Positions 46,501 to 59,646 of a DNA stretch of 64,000 bases are shown one piece after another. Each line of letters begins with the position of its first letter. Within the stretch, counting starts at the first letter, position 1. Location of the stretch: positions 2,978,707-3,042,706 of the forward strand of contig CAJSYZ010000008.1 in the NCBI GenBank assembly GCA_910574455.1, given 5' to 3'. Made by a program: the position numbers and the translations under genes. The stretch is from Trichaptum fuscoviolaceum (lineage: Eukaryota; Basidiomycota; Agaricomycetes; Hymenochaetales; Trichaptaceae). The notes under the pieces are model-generated. The model did no database searches, had not been told where the DNA came from, and saw only the letters and a program-made list of their open reading frames with translations.

Positions 46501-49500
46501 CTCATCGATTTCATGAACGGCCGTGGGAGTTTCATTTCCGAGCGCAGTGCTTTCTTTCGGGCTTGTAGACTCTCCTTCGGTCCGTTCAGCGTTGTTTGAA
46601 ACCTCGGGAATAACGATTGTCGGTGTACTTCTTGCTTGATATGCGGATTCCGGAGCCGCAGTCACCGACGGGATATCTTTCTCGAGAACGTCTGGCAATT
46701 CTTCAGTATCTGATGAATTCAGTTCGTCTTCGTATGTGAAATTCTCGTTCGAAGGAGTCGGCAGCTCGATAGTAACAACTGGAACGGACTCTTCAGACAT
46801 GCCAGCCTCCGTTGCGAACTCCGAAGATTGCTCGTGGGTTCCTGCAGATAGATCCTCGCGAGAAGCATGAGGGGTTGTCTCTTCTAGAGCGGCAGGTGTT
46901 GATGGCTGCTCTTCGTCCGCATGTGCAGTTTCCTCAGTAGCTTTGCCATTATCCCCCGACACGAGTTCGAGAGTCTCAGGCACGATGAGGCGGCCAGTTT
47001 GGTCGGTCGTTGATTGTACAGCGTCTCCCACCGCGCCTGTTGCCTCGTCCACAGCAGTGGATCCCGCACCTGCAGGTTCAGGTGCGCTTTCTTTAGGCAG
47101 CTCATTGTGCGCTTCGTCAAGAGACTCCTGCACGGCAAGGTCTTTGTCTGCAGGCAATTCAGCAACATAGTGTTCCTCTTCAGGAGGTTGAACTTCTTCT
47201 TGCCCTGCCGTGAGAGCAACGACGTCTTTCTCCCCCTCAACGAGTTCCTTCACAGTCTCCGGAGCCTGACCTTCAGCATCTTGCACTTGCAAGGGGGCAG
47301 TGATCTCTTGCTCCCCTAGTCTTGAATTTGGTTCCAGAGGAGCTGTCTCAACGTCTTCTACTTCCACAGCGCCATTGTTAGAGCCAGCGTCAACACTGCG
47401 TACTGCCTCTTCAGCCAGATCGACAGAGTCAGATCGCTCTGCTTCGACTCTCAGCGCGGTCGTCTCATTCTCATTCTCCAAAGACGCGGGTACATCTTCG
47501 ATAACCTCTTGTGAGTCAACCTCCGTCACGGACTCTTTGTTTGCGGTAATTGTAGGGACCTCCGTATTATTTTCGACTTGCACAGTGGAGCCAGATTCAA
47601 TTGATGTCGAAGTCGATTCGGGGTCGACAATTTCACCCGCAGCATGTGCAGATTCCGAGATACTCGCAGACAAAACGGCATTATTATCGACCTTCTCTAG
47701 ATCTGAAGGCTCTGGATTGTCCAGTGACGTCACCTCTGGAGCAGCAGCAGTGGCTTCTTCGTCCTTTGAATCCTGCACAGCTTCAGAGATCGTCGTCGAA
47801 TCTACTTCTAACGCCGAGCCAAACTCCTTATTCTTCTGGCCTTCTTCATCTGGCAAAGTTTCTGCGGTGCTAGGACCCGGGACCGCTTCATGTACGGGAG
47901 GCATCTCCGCAGCGGGAGGTGGTACTTCTTCATTGTTCGTGACATCGGCCACGTCAAACGCCGCAGCATCTTCTGAATGGGACGGCACATCTACGGATTC
48001 TGTTGACTCTGTTGGCGCAGGAGGTTCAATGGATGCAGTAAGCTCAGCCGCAGGGTCGTTTGGACCCTTCATCTCAGACTGAGGCTCTTCTTCCGCAGGC
48101 ACCGGTTCTGTATGTTGATTAACCTCACCAAGTGTCTCTTGCGCGACTTCCGAAGGCTGAGTTAGCTCTCCAGTTGCTTCGTCAAAAGCCTCTGGCTTCT
48201 CTAACTCCGTCTCTTCTCGAGCTTCAGAATGAACAGCCTCGACATGTTGTACCTAAAATCCAGTTAGACGATTATTAGAGCTTGAATGACATAGTGCAGA
48301 ACGCCAAAAAGACTAACCTCTTTTGAGGAAGCTTCCACTGGGTGAACGGGAGGAACCGCAATTGGTTCCGCCTCCGCCTCTGCATCTTCAGATACTTGGT
48401 TAAGTGATTCCACTACAACCTCAGGAGGCGCGACGTGCTCGTCCTTCTTTCGCAACATAGTTAGCTAACCCTGTTCAGAAGGGGAGACAAAGAGTAAGAC
48501 ATACTGTGTCAACAGGAACAGCCTCGAAAGCTTTCTCTTTGTGTTCCTCGGCTAAGGGCTCAATCTCTGGATCTGCTGCGCTATCCTCTGCTTGCACAAC
48601 GCCCGCTGTCGGTGCATCCGCAAGCTGCACCGAAGGAGTGCTAGGTTCCTCTCCCTTGGCTACAGCAACTACTGGTACCGCAAGTTCTTCGACGCTGTCT
48701 TCGTCTGATTTTTCTGGCTGAGGTGCAATTGCTTCAATGTGTGTAGGAGCATCGCTCGCAGCAGGTGACTCCTCGGTCTCTGGCTGCGTAACTTCTGAAA
48801 TGTCAGATTCCTTAGTCGTGACAGCATCCTCCGCAGCGTGTAGCTCTCCTGTCTGCTCCGCAATCTTGTCCTCAGCTGCGGAAGGTACATCAGCGTGAAC
48901 CTCCTTCTTTTCGGGCTCGACAGTGTCCAACTCCGCAGGTGCAGCGTCCATCGCCTCCTCAGATTTCTCAGGCTCCGCCTCAACATCAGTGACTGTATCT
49001 GCTGTTGCGGAATCTCTTACAGCATCCGCCTGGGCCGTCGCATCTACCGCAGCCTCGTGATCCGTCTGAACTGACGGTACTTCATCTGCAGTCCTCTCCG
49101 CATTTGCTGCGGGCTCATGCACAAGCGCTGGCGTTGACGGTTCTACGTATGCTTCATACGATTCCCTTGGCTCCTCAGTAGGAGGTGGAGGGTTCTCGCT
49201 GGCGATTGTCGTATCTCCCTCTTGCGTCTCCGTCTCCGTCTGGTCGAAGGACCCGACCGGCGTATCGACAGTCGTAGGTTCTGCTGCCTCCTCTTTGGCT
49301 GTCTCAGCTGACAGAGGCGCTGGTGCATCATCTTCAGTAACATGACTCGCTGTCCCGGTCTCATCAATTTCTGACTGTAGCTCGGGTTCAGTTGCGCTAG
49401 GTAAAGCCTTCACCTCCGCGGCCTCAGCGTCCGCATCATGTTCAGCTCCGTCCACGTCGATGGAAGACTTTGTCTCCTCAGCGCTCGGGCTAGACTCAAC

Positions 49501-52032
49501 CACGTCAGCCGAAACTTCTAAGTCCTCTGTGCTATCCACCTGGCGATGATGAATAACTGGAACGTCGTCGGCGACTGGAGAGTGATCTGACGCGCCCTCC
49601 GGCACCTCATCATTCTCCGTAGAAGGAGCCGAAGCCTGTTCAGTCGGCGCGTCCTCATTTCCAGGAGTTTCGACACCCTCCCCGATTTGCTCCTCGTGAG
49701 AGGGCTCGTCCTTCTCTTCGAGTTCTTCACCACCATCTGGTCTCTTCGGCGCAGTGTTTACCTCCGCATCCGCTGGCTGATCATCCAGGACTTCATCGAT
49801 GTCACGAGCCTCTTCCTCGACCTCTTGGACATGATCGGGAGCAGAAGCCTCAGAGGCAAGGGCGTGGGTCGGCGGGACCTCTTGGACATCGTCGAGCCCG
49901 TCATCCTTCTGCACCTCCGCCGACTCATCCTTCTCAGGCTCCGTCGTCGTCAACTCCTCTGGAGGATGGTCATTAAGCGCTTCTTCCGTTCCCATCGATG
50001 CTTCTCCAAGCTCGCCAGCGTCGGCCGACTTCTCTTCTGTCTCTTCCGTCTCTACGACCGTCTCGCTCTGAGGCTCAGCCGCTGTCGGTGGCGCAAGGAA
50101 TCCACTAGCATCAATACCATGTTGAGCGGTAGAGTCTGAGGGCTCCGAGGGCTTAGGCTCGCCAGACTCTTCCTTCCCGATCACCTTAGCAGCGTCCTTT
50201 GGACCCTCGACTTCTGGATCGTCTTGATGATCGACCGGAACAGCTATCGGTGCCACATGGGTGCCGCCCTCCGCCTCCGCCTCGTGCTTTTCCTCCTCTT
50301 CGTGGACATCCGGTATCGGTTCGACGAACACATGCTCTGTAGGTTCAGTCTTCTCGAGCTCAGAGGCAAAAGCAACCTGAGGTTGAGACTCTGGCTCAGT
50401 TATCGGCACAACTGACTCCTCCTCTGAGGCCTTAGGATCGTCCACAATAGTCGTTGTCGAGGGTATCTACGTAACGCAAGACAGAGAGGAGGAGAAATGG
50501 GCAGAGATGTGAGAAGAATGGAAATACAACCAATAGAGGATGTAACTTACCTCGTCTGCCTCGCCTGTTGCTTCTTCCTTTTCCTCGACAGCCTCGACGG
50601 GCTCTTCCTTCGCTGTTTTATCCTCAAGGGAGACAGGTGTCTCGTCAACTGCTTCGCCTTCAACTGATTCATCCTGATGCTTCACTTCCTCAGTTGCGTC
50701 TGCATGAGGCTCATCTTGTATGGTCGCATGATCAGCTAGATGCTGTTGAGTTCGAGAAACAGTTCATCAACATTCTGTCCTAAGACTCGGTCATCAAGAT
50801 TGACCACATACCTCGCTAGCTTGGACCTGGGTATCCTCAGCAACCTTGGCATCGCTAACGGGCTCCAATGGTTCAGCAGCAACAGCAAGAGGCTCAACCG
50901 CAGGACTATCTTCTCCCTGAGCTTGTGCTTGCGTATCCTCAACATCACTTATAGGCTTGACGTCCTCGAGCACAACAGGATGCTGTTCGACACGGGTTGT
51001 CATCTATTAAATTTGTGAAAGAAAGTCAAGTCAATTCAGAGCTGAGTGATATTAATCAAAATCGCATGCTTGTGACAGTTTCACAAGCGGCACGAAAGAT
51101 GATAGTGTAGAACGTAAGGATATACTCACCTCACCAATGGGAACGCCTTCCTCAACCCCTTCCGGGCTGGTATCCAGTCCGTATGGATCGCTATCATCGA
51201 GTGAAGGTTCTTTCGTTGTCGGATCCGATTTATCTTGTCCCTGTTGGACCTGCTGTTCTTCACGAAGAGTACCATCTTCAGCAAGCTCTATAACGTCCTT
51301 CGTGTGCTCTGTAACCTCGACGTGCGTCTCCGGTGTTGTATCGTCTTTTCCATTCATCGTCGTACCGAGAAGTTGCTCCTCTTTAGTCGGCGTATCTTCT
51401 GGGTCTGTGCCTGCAGCTGTAGCGCCCTTCCCAGTTAACGCCTCGAACATGTTTCCCTTTGGCAGAGAATCCTTTGGATCCGGTACCTCAGGGGATTGTC
51501 CTTTCGAGTTCTCGTCACTATCTTGAGCATGGTCGACATCGTCCTTCGCGTGCTCTGTGTCCTCGACATGCACGCCAGGCGATGCGTTGGCTTCTCCATC
51601 CACTTTCGTGTCGAAACGCTCTGTATCTTCTGTCTCCGTGCTTTGAGCAGGAACGCCGACCTTCTCAGTTACTGCATCGAGCATGTTCTCCTTTGAAGTA
51701 CCTTCTTCTGATTCTGCTGCCTCAGCGTCGGGTTGGCCTTTCGAGGTCTCGTGCGCACCATCCGCATCGTGCTCGACACCGTCCTTCGCGTGCTCCGCGC
51801 TCTCGACACGCACGCCTGGTGACGCGTCGTCTTCCTCGAGCGCCGCAACGTCGGGTTGAAGCTCTTTCCCCATCGTCGTGCTTTCCGCATCTGCACCTTC
51901 AACGGTAGTAGCGCCTGGCTTCTCAGTCATGTTCTCCTTCGCCGTCTGTTGCGTATCAGCGTCCTCGTACACCTTCTCCGTGACAACGTCAAGCGGGTTG
52001 TGCATCGTGTCTACGATAACATCCGCCATCAT
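43561..52032 (-). CDS. Giant acidic low-complexity protein with C-terminal CaaX box
   Basis: Eleven exons on the minus strand, in transcript order: 52032-51130, 51003-50812, 50742-50551, 50466-48505, 48464-48318, 48252-46477, 46414-46310, 46260-45076, 45008-44784, 44732-43918, 43867-43561. They join in frame to about 2,602 residues. Composition is dominated by Glu, Asp, Ser, Ala, Thr, Pro and Val, with few aromatics, so it is probably largely disordered. Exon 1 contains three diverged repeats with the core EHAKD. Exon 8 has two copies of ERPKSP[WY].PSYSVTQ. The last residues are EEKRRCIIM, a CaaX motif after a basic pair, predicting prenylation and membrane attachment. The first nine exons are all multiples of three. 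The start at 52032 is the first ATG in the frame; a 5' exon may be missing. No enzymatic domain is seen. It could be a tether or scaffold (inference). Confidence 0.75.
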
Positions 52033-52631
52033 CTCAGTCCGCTCGTTCCCAAAGTCGGTATCTCGGTTGCCCAATTCCGCACTCAGGCTGGCAGGATGCA
52101 ATTCAAAGGGTCAACAAGAAAGCGTCTACGCCAAAAATAAACCTCGTGTGTCCCGACCTTCGCCTGTGTTATTAGTTACGACGCGTCGAAATGAAAAGTG
52201 ACGCGTCCTCGTTGCTCTCAATGATTATGAGAGCGTCGTGGTCGACGTCAGAGCTGATAGTGAAAAGACTTACGCGGCAAAGAGATGCGGCGTGCAAGCC
52301 CAACTCACTCACAATGGTAAGGCCGGAAACAAATTCCAAGTTCAAAGATCTCGATGCGTAACTTGAACGTGACTTTCCTTACAGGGTCAAGCCTCCCAAT
52401 CCAGAGCATCAGCATTTCGTCTTCACAAATTCTCGAGTGTACTATTAATCATTCGGAAAAACACACATCGGGATGGTAAGGGAGATAGGCGGCTATTTAG
52501 AGCAAACAATGTCCAAAGTAGAGTGTACTTCAACTAAGGGGAAGTCATAGGTATGTAAACGTCGGGGCCAAGGAGCGTGGTATGTACAGTCCATAAAAGC
52601 ATTCGAAGAAATCGGAAGTCGTCCTACCTAC
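52033..52631. other. Intergenic, giant gene 5' region
   Basis: This lies between two minus-strand genes and holds the 3' end of the GPI gene and the promoter or leader of the giant gene. Possible 5' leader introns (GTAAGT near 52274 on the minus strand) are visible. One AACTTGAA octamer occurs at about 52358. Confidence 0.45.
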
Positions 52632-53718
52632 TTAGAGGAGAGCAGCACCGACGAGACCAAGGAGGCCGGCAACACCAAATGAGTTGACGGCTGATCCGCG
52701 AACAGCAGCGTTGGACGAGGTCGTCGGCGAGGTGGACGTGGAAGTCTTGCTAGCGCTGCCGGTAGAGGTAGTCGCAGGCTTGGTGGTCGTACCTGATGCA
52801 GCGGTGGTGGTTCCTGATGTCACGGTGGTTCCCGCCGCACTAGTGGACGAGACAGAGGTGGTTGTCGAGGCCACCGTTGTAGACACGCCCGAAGAAACAC
52901 TAAATTGTTTAGCGCTTGAGTTAAGCTGAACAATGTGGAAATAAACTCACGTTGTCGATCCGGACGCGGCAGTCGTGCCAGAACCGGACGCAGTGCCATT
53001 CTCATCGAGGGAGGTGTTAACACAGCTGCATAGAGAGAGATGGATCAAATCTTTACTTCACCCAATGCATTCGACTTTGACAACTTACGAAGAGATCGAG
53101 CTGCTCTGGATCGTGACAGCCTGGGTGAAGACCTGGTTACCGGTGCTGTCTCTCAGGGCAATGGTACTGTTGGAGTAGGACGCGGTCAGACACCGATCGA
53201 TCTGTCGCTGATTTTGACACTTACACGGAGGTACCAGCCGCGATATCGACAGTCCAGGTCACAGTAGTGTCACTGGTTTGAGGGAACTCCTTGAGCTGAG
53301 AGCGAGCAAGATGTTAGAGTCGGATTATGTTGAAAGTCCGAGAGGCACATACCGGAGACGCGCTAACCTGACCACCTAATTCGCCACACAACCGAGAAGA
53401 AAATGTAAGCCCAGGTGACGATGAGCAAAGTAGAATGGAACACACCAGGAATGATAGTCAAGAAGTACGGAGCAGTGCCATCGTTCGTCCAGGTGATCTG
53501 AGCCGGCTCTTGAAAATCAATGTCGTCAGTATTGCCAAGACGCGTCACATTTTCTTGGCCTACGTACCGCACTGGACAAGACTCGCGCTGAGCACACACA
53601 ATTAGCATCCGTAAAAGTTTCAACGCAGAAAACGGCAGACTCACGGAGTGTTAACAGTCAACGCCGCAACCTGAGCAGCAAGGGTGACAAAGAACGACAG
53701 TGCAGCAAAGGCCTTCAT
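52632..53718 (-). CDS. Kre9/KNH-like GPI-anchored Ser/Thr-rich protein
   Basis: Eight exons on the minus strand (53718-53645, 53587-53568, 53508-53446, 53375-53353, 53295-53225, 53166-53089, 53025-52951, 52899-52632) give 223 residues. A signal peptide (MKAFAALSFFVTLAAQVAAL) is followed by the domain TVNTPASLVQCEPAQITWTN, then GTAPYFLTIIPGG and FPQTSDTTVTWTVDIAAGTS. This is the pattern of fungal proteins with a Kre9/KNH-type N-terminal domain linked to beta-1,6-glucan and wall surfaces. A Ser/Thr/Gly-rich stalk and a hydrophobic tail (FGVAGLLGLVGAALL) complete a GPI-anchored layout. Exons 2 and 4 are microexons of 20 and 23 nt, accepted because they restore the conserved protein. Confidence 0.82.
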
Positions 53719-56442
53719 TTTGAAAGTGTCGTGTGGTGAAAATTCAACTGTCTTGATGAAAAGTCGGGTGGCTTTGGGCGTCGGTGGACGGACTAGTGGT
53801 GAATTAGAGCGTACGGTAAATAAAGCTCGAAAAGAGAAGAAAAGGAGGTTGCGAAGGAGACGGGGTGGGAGTAGGAGTGCAAGGAGCGATATTTGTCGTA
53901 TTTTCATATGTCGAAACGCCTTCTATACTGAGCTTCAAGCGGAGACTGAATTTCTGGTGGCTGGGACGTTGTCGTCATTCCCCTTCCGGTAATTTGATGT
54001 GGATCGGCGTCCGGCGTAACAAGTTACCATCATCATTGCATGCACCCTCAAATAATTGAATGGTGGAGTGAGAACAGCCTGCTGTCCTGCTGGACAACGA
54101 GCAAGGGTGCACGCAGCAATAAAGGTAGTTTAATTATTCTAACAATTTGTTTGTGCAGTAAGATGAACTTGTTGCAAGCAGATTATACCATTTCCTTGTA
54201 GAACGCATCGGAATGGTGACAGGTGCCACTGGATGTAGAAATAAAACGCTTCAGCCGGAGGTTCTAGGTCTTCTTTTTGCTGTATTACTGTAAAGTACTT
54301 TGTCATATCTCTAAAGTTAAACGTGTTCTATACCGGTTTCCGGCTGACATGATCATTGCACATTCATGATCGGTTGTGCGGCTCCGCACATTGTCGGAAT
54401 GTAAACAAACATGGAAACAACTACGTAGCACATACTGTAGAACTTGTCTTTATCTTTATAAGAGCATAGCTGATACAATAACTGGGAAACACATCAAAGC
54501 CTCCGTGAATGAGAAATGAGACAATCAACACAAATACACTATGTCTAAAGACGAAGTACCAGCCTATAATGAGAACAACATTATTTTTTCAGAATAATGC
54601 TGACTTTATTCCTTCCTGTTTTCATGGGTGATATACAGTATCAGTGCCGATTCATGTGGAAACTAGAAAGGGTGCTTACGCTGAAGAGCTTGAACGGTTA
54701 TATCACAATCTCGAACATACATTCGTTTGTAAATTTTATCTGGCAACTAGAGGCAGCGCAGAAGCCGGCCTTATCACAAACGAAGGGCTTTGCAATTGCT
54801 GGTCGATCATTTGACAGTTTCTCACTGATACTGCTCGCAGTAAATTCAGAATGCGGGGACACTCGCTCTCCTGAGATGTCCTCAAGGCTAGGTGCGTGAA
54901 TGTATCCCCTAGTGCGCTGATTAGTGGGCGGGTCGACAATAGTATACTTGAAGACACGAAGTGAAGAGCGACCTCTGTAGTGCAACAGGAACCAGCGTAT
55001 TCGATGGAAAGTCATTAGTAATTCCTTTCATGAGATGGCCTGATCAAGAGGTTGTCGCTGGCCAGCACAAAGGTCAAGAGATAGGAGGATTTTCACGAGT
55101 GCTTGAAAGATAAACTAACTGCAATGACCGCTCGTAACCAAGCCAACGAAACGGTGGTTTTGAAGTTTCTCTCTCTCAACGTCCCTGTACCAATTCTGAG
55201 CCTTGATGCGCGACTAAGACTTCTCGTTAGGCATTGATGGTTGGCGGAGGAAAGAGAAGCACCTAATTCCTTTCGAAAGTCTCAATCCGATGTTCGAGAT
55301 AACTGCCAATTCTTCGCGTTTGGCCAATCTTCAGCTACTACTGTGGGAGTAAATTCAGTTAAATGATAGCAAATTTAATGTGAGATAAACAAGGCTTACT
55401 GCAGACTCTCATATATAGCTATCTCGGTCCCGCTTCCCATACTCTAGGGTACTAAACATGCAAGCATTCTTTCAACGGCTTTGTCCTCTGAGCTCATACA
55501 GATGCGAGCTGAAACAGATCATGGCTGTGTGCATCAAGCTGTTGAGAACGTCTGTACCTTTGGAGTTAATTAGACGTTCAGTAATCTATAATGGTATGAT
55601 CCTTGCGTACCTGGCTCATGGCTTTCTCAGTCGTGCATCATGCAGCTGATCTCCTGATTCACACCGAGTCACCGACATCAGTCATTCATCACTGATCATT
55701 GGATGCTTTGGACATAATGACCGTGTCAATCATCGTTCCTTCATTTTGATGAGTGCCGCCACGGAGTTGAAAGGTTCGAACTTGAAGAAGTAATAGGTGA
55801 GATCAATGCGTCTCGCTTGCCAACCTGAGTGGGAGGTACTCACATTCAGGCCTCTAGGAATTGGTTGGTTCTTGCCAACTTAAACATCATAAGCATGATT
55901 TTTTCCACAAATTTCATCTATCTCAATGTTAAGATATCAAAATATAAGATGTACCGTTGAGCATTTTGAAGACCGTTGTTTGCTTGCTGATTGTGCAACT
56001 TGAAGGAATACACTGGCAGCGTGTGATGGGGAGAATGAGAGTTTGATTCAGTAACTGTCCTCTCTTCAAGTTGTAGCTCTAATTATAGCATTGGCACCCC
56101 AACTTGAACTCAAACCTTTTCATGATGTTCTGACGCACTTTGGCTTTGGTCAATGCAATATAACAAATCTTCTCTTGTCTGAACGTCCATTTCATTGGAA
56201 AATTTCCACTTTGACTGCTCTTCTGATCTTTCTTAATCCGTCAAATTGGATATCAAACCTGATACTTGGATCTTCGCTGTCAGATGCTGATCGATTTCTG
56301 ACAGGTACGTTTAATGTTTGACAATGTCTAAAAATTGTTTGAAAGTCCCTTATACGCTATATAGGACCCACTGGATCGCGATTGTATCGATCCCTTCTTA
56401 ATTTTGTGGTAAATTTCCTGCATTGCTACTTTGACTTCAACT
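53719..56442. other. Divergent intergenic region, 2.7 kb
   Basis: No gene is supported; frames are short and without motifs. It holds the promoters of the GPI gene (minus) and PRMT5 (plus). The octamer AACTTGAA/TTCAAGTT is concentrated at its right end, near 55778, 55998, 56066 and 56102. Confidence 0.45.
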
Positions 56443-59400
56443 ATGAGCGATGCATGGTCATTGACCTCGCCTGTTGCCCGCCTGATTACTTTGGAAGAGA
56501 TTGGCAAATCGTCCCAGAGCGACTTGGATGTAATCTCAAGCTCCGTCAGCAGGTTGAAAGGAGAAGTACGCACACACTTTGATACCGTCGCGATACCAAT
56601 CACGAACGAGAAATGGAGAGAACGTTGGAGGTCGATGTGTGTCTCGCAGGTTGGAAATATCCTGGACGGACTGGATGCTGAAGGTGGTGATGATGACAAG
56701 ACAATGACGGACGAGGAGAGGGAGAAAGAGGAGAGAGCTGAACGATGGAGGTCATGTCCAAGCTTTCTTCGAGAGGAATGCAATATGGTTGGCCTCGGTA
56801 AGCTCTTCTTATCTTTTCGGGATTCGTTGGCATAACGGCGTTGCACCAGACGAGGCGGAGGGCGTAATAGGAGTTGTATCTCCTTGGCTTGAGCTCGATT
56901 CGCCAGACGACTGGGTACGACACGATTGTGAAATAGTAAGTCTCTATGTATACTTTGTTGCGGGAGCCTCATGTTCAGGAATCAATAGGCTCTCAAACAA
57001 GAGCTTGCATATGCATCGTATCTCGGCCTTTCGTCCGTCATTCTTCCACCACCAATGGAAAGGGCCCATGTACCATCATATGCGCGTGCCCTCCGATCCT
57101 TCCTTGAATCCTCGCATTTCATGCAACTGGCGGTGCGCTTGCCGCCATACGACCCGGCCGTCCTTACTCCTCCACGAAAATCCTCTGCATCCAGCACTTT
57201 CCCCTCACCTATCATACCAGGTCCCGAAGCTTCAAATAGCACATTAAATCCAGGTCTTGGTATCGGATCCGTGCCATCGAGTCCCTCTATTGAAATCTCC
57301 GGCAATCCTCTTTTAGGTGGGAAGAGAAGTGGTGCACCGCGGTTGCATTCAAATAGTGATCTGAGTGGTACCTGGGAGATGTGGGATACAATTCGAGCGG
57401 TCTGTGGGTACAATGCTCGTGTAACACTCGGTACGTTGCATCATCAATCAATCTGAAATATATTGATCGGATTTAGCTCTGGATTTGTCTTTGCCTTTGC
57501 CATCTACCCAAGAAATACTATCTAGGTGGTACGCCGAACCCGTGTCACACGTATTCCTACCTGCATCTACTTTCATCCCGAATGCGAAAGGATATCCGGT
57601 GCTGCCGAAGGGTACTCAAGTTTTCCTTCAAAACTTGATGCGGGTTAGTATCTCTATCTTTCTGAAGAAATCTGACGTAGTTTGATACCAAGTCGCAGAG
57701 CCACCCAACTGTCATACTCTCGGGAACGGCTTCTCGTGTACATCCTCGCGGAACAGAAGACAAATACGTAGACTACGTTCGTTATCTTGAGAAATCTTCA
57801 CCACACGTGAAGCGGGCAAAAGAACCTAACACGCTCGAACACTATGCACAAGGATATCAAGACTACTTGCAAATGCCTTTACAGGTGGGTGTTAATTTCG
57901 ATCCTAAGCTTTAATTTGACAGTGGAATAGCCTTTGCAAGACCACCTGGCGAGCATGGTGTATGAAAACTTCGAGCGTGATCCTGTGAAGTATCAAAGAT
58001 ACGAAGAGGTACGAATAGCGCACGTGTCCCGTATCGTGCAGTTAACCTCAACTCCATTAGGCTGTGTTTGCTGCCCTCTCTGATCGACCAAAAGACGAAC
58101 GGATGTGAGTAAAGCTTTCGATTGGTGTTGATTGTCATTGACAAAAAATGCTTTAGAGTTCTGACTGTAGCCGGAGCAGGCCGCGGACCGCTAGTTGCTC
58201 GGTCTCTCCGAGCGATCGAACGTTCATCACGGAATGTATTTGTATATGCAATTGAGAAGAACCCCAATGCATATGTCACGTAAGCTTCCCCTCTTACATC
58301 TTTATCATGATGTTTGGACTTATGTTCTGAACTAGTTTGCAGCAACGGAAGCAAAAGGAGTGGAAGGAGAAGGTGGAAGTACTTTTCGGAGACATGAGGC
58401 ATCTGACAGTTCCCGAGAAGGCAGATGTTCTTGTTAGTGAGCTGCTCGGCTCGTTCGGCGATAATGAATTAAGCCCCGAATGTTTGGACGGGGCGATGCG
58501 GTTCCTCAAAGGTTGATTGTATTCTCCAAAAGCACAAAAAACACTAGCTCAATGCATGCTCTATCAACAGATGATGGTATCTCAATTCCATCCTCGTATT
58601 CCGCCTTCCTTGCACCCATACAATCCGCCAAGCTTCATCATGAAGCAGGGGGGAGTAAGGATGCGAAGGAGAAAGACAGGGAGAAAGGCTTGGAGACACC
58701 ATACGTAGTCATGCTACAAGCTATCAACTTTCTCAGTGGTGATAACCCGAACCCGGTGCATGGAGGCCGCTGTGGAGGTCGAATACAGCAGTGCTGGGAA
58801 TTTGTGCACCCACGACGAGATGCGCTGCTCGACTCTGGAGGTACGGAGTCTCGATTTAAGATATGTGATATGCTGACATATTGCGTAAAAATTCATCGGC
58901 TTAAGGTCTGCCATTGACGAACAGCCATAACACCCGATCTGCGTCACTGACGTTCGCAATCCCGCATGCGGGTATCTTGCATGGGTTCGCTGGCTATTTT
59001 GAGGCTGTGTTGTATGGAAACATCGGGTTGAGTATCCACCCGGATCGCATGCATTTGATATCAAAAGATATGCTGAGTTGGTTTCCATGCTTCTTTCCTA
59101 CCAAGGTCAGCGTTCTTCCATTGTGTCTTGCGACTGCGATCTGGCAAGATTACTGCGGTATTTTACAAGAGTTTGTCGAAATTGCTCACTACTCCCTATC
59201 ATCAGGAACCGCTCTATCTCCCGGCGGGCTCGGAACTATGCGTTCATCTTTGGCGGCTCACGGCTGCGAACAAAGTCTGGTATGAGTGGTACGCGGAGGC
59301 GTTCCTGCCCGTGCAGCAACCATACCAGTCCACGGCGTCCGTCACAGTACTTGCGCCGCCCGGATCGGGTTTCAAGTATGGGATCACGGCCAACCAGAGT

Positions 59401-59646
59401 CACAGTCACCTACCTCGCTCGGCCTCACCGTCGCCTCGGGTAAACGGTGCAGGCACGCTCACGCTCGTGGCCCCTCCGACACCCACGTCTGTGACACGCA
59501 GCCCTCTGGTTGACGCGGTTGATTTGAGCTACACGTCGGATCGTTCGGCGTCGCCCGATCGTGACGAGCTCGGGGCCGGCGTGGTGAAAATCGGTCAGAC
59601 GAGCCTGCATAACCCTGGAGGAAGGAGTAGCTGGTATGGTTTGTGA
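56443..59646 (+). CDS. PRMT5: PRMT5/Skb1 protein arginine methyltransferase
   Basis: Twelve exons: 56443-56797, 56850-56935, 56989-57430, 57477-57643, 57699-57884, 57931-58008, 58061-58104, 58157-58279, 58336-58511, 58571-58840, 58906-59105, 59206-59646. They give 855 residues. The N-terminal TIM-barrel region carries low-complexity insertions. The SAM-binding loop is [17 protein letters not shown] with acidic EKNP after it. The type II double-E loop is [19 protein letters not shown]. The C-terminal barrel shows [29 protein letters not shown] and [20 protein letters not shown]5 makes symmetric dimethylarginine on histones and splicing factors; yeast and fission-yeast orthologues (Hsl7, Skb1) act in morphogenesis. 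The C-terminus is extended by about 75 Ser/Pro-rich residues beyond the conserved end. The exon 5 acceptor could instead lie six bases earlier. Confidence 0.92.

Noticed and set aside
47300..48082. 260-codon plus-strand frame inside the giant gene
   Set aside because: It is the antisense shadow of Glu/Asp/Ser-rich coding sequence, as are the other Ser-rich plus-strand frames between 44 and 52 kb.
51052..52101. Start of the giant gene at 52101
   Set aside because: That codon is TTG; the first ATG in the same frame is at 52032.
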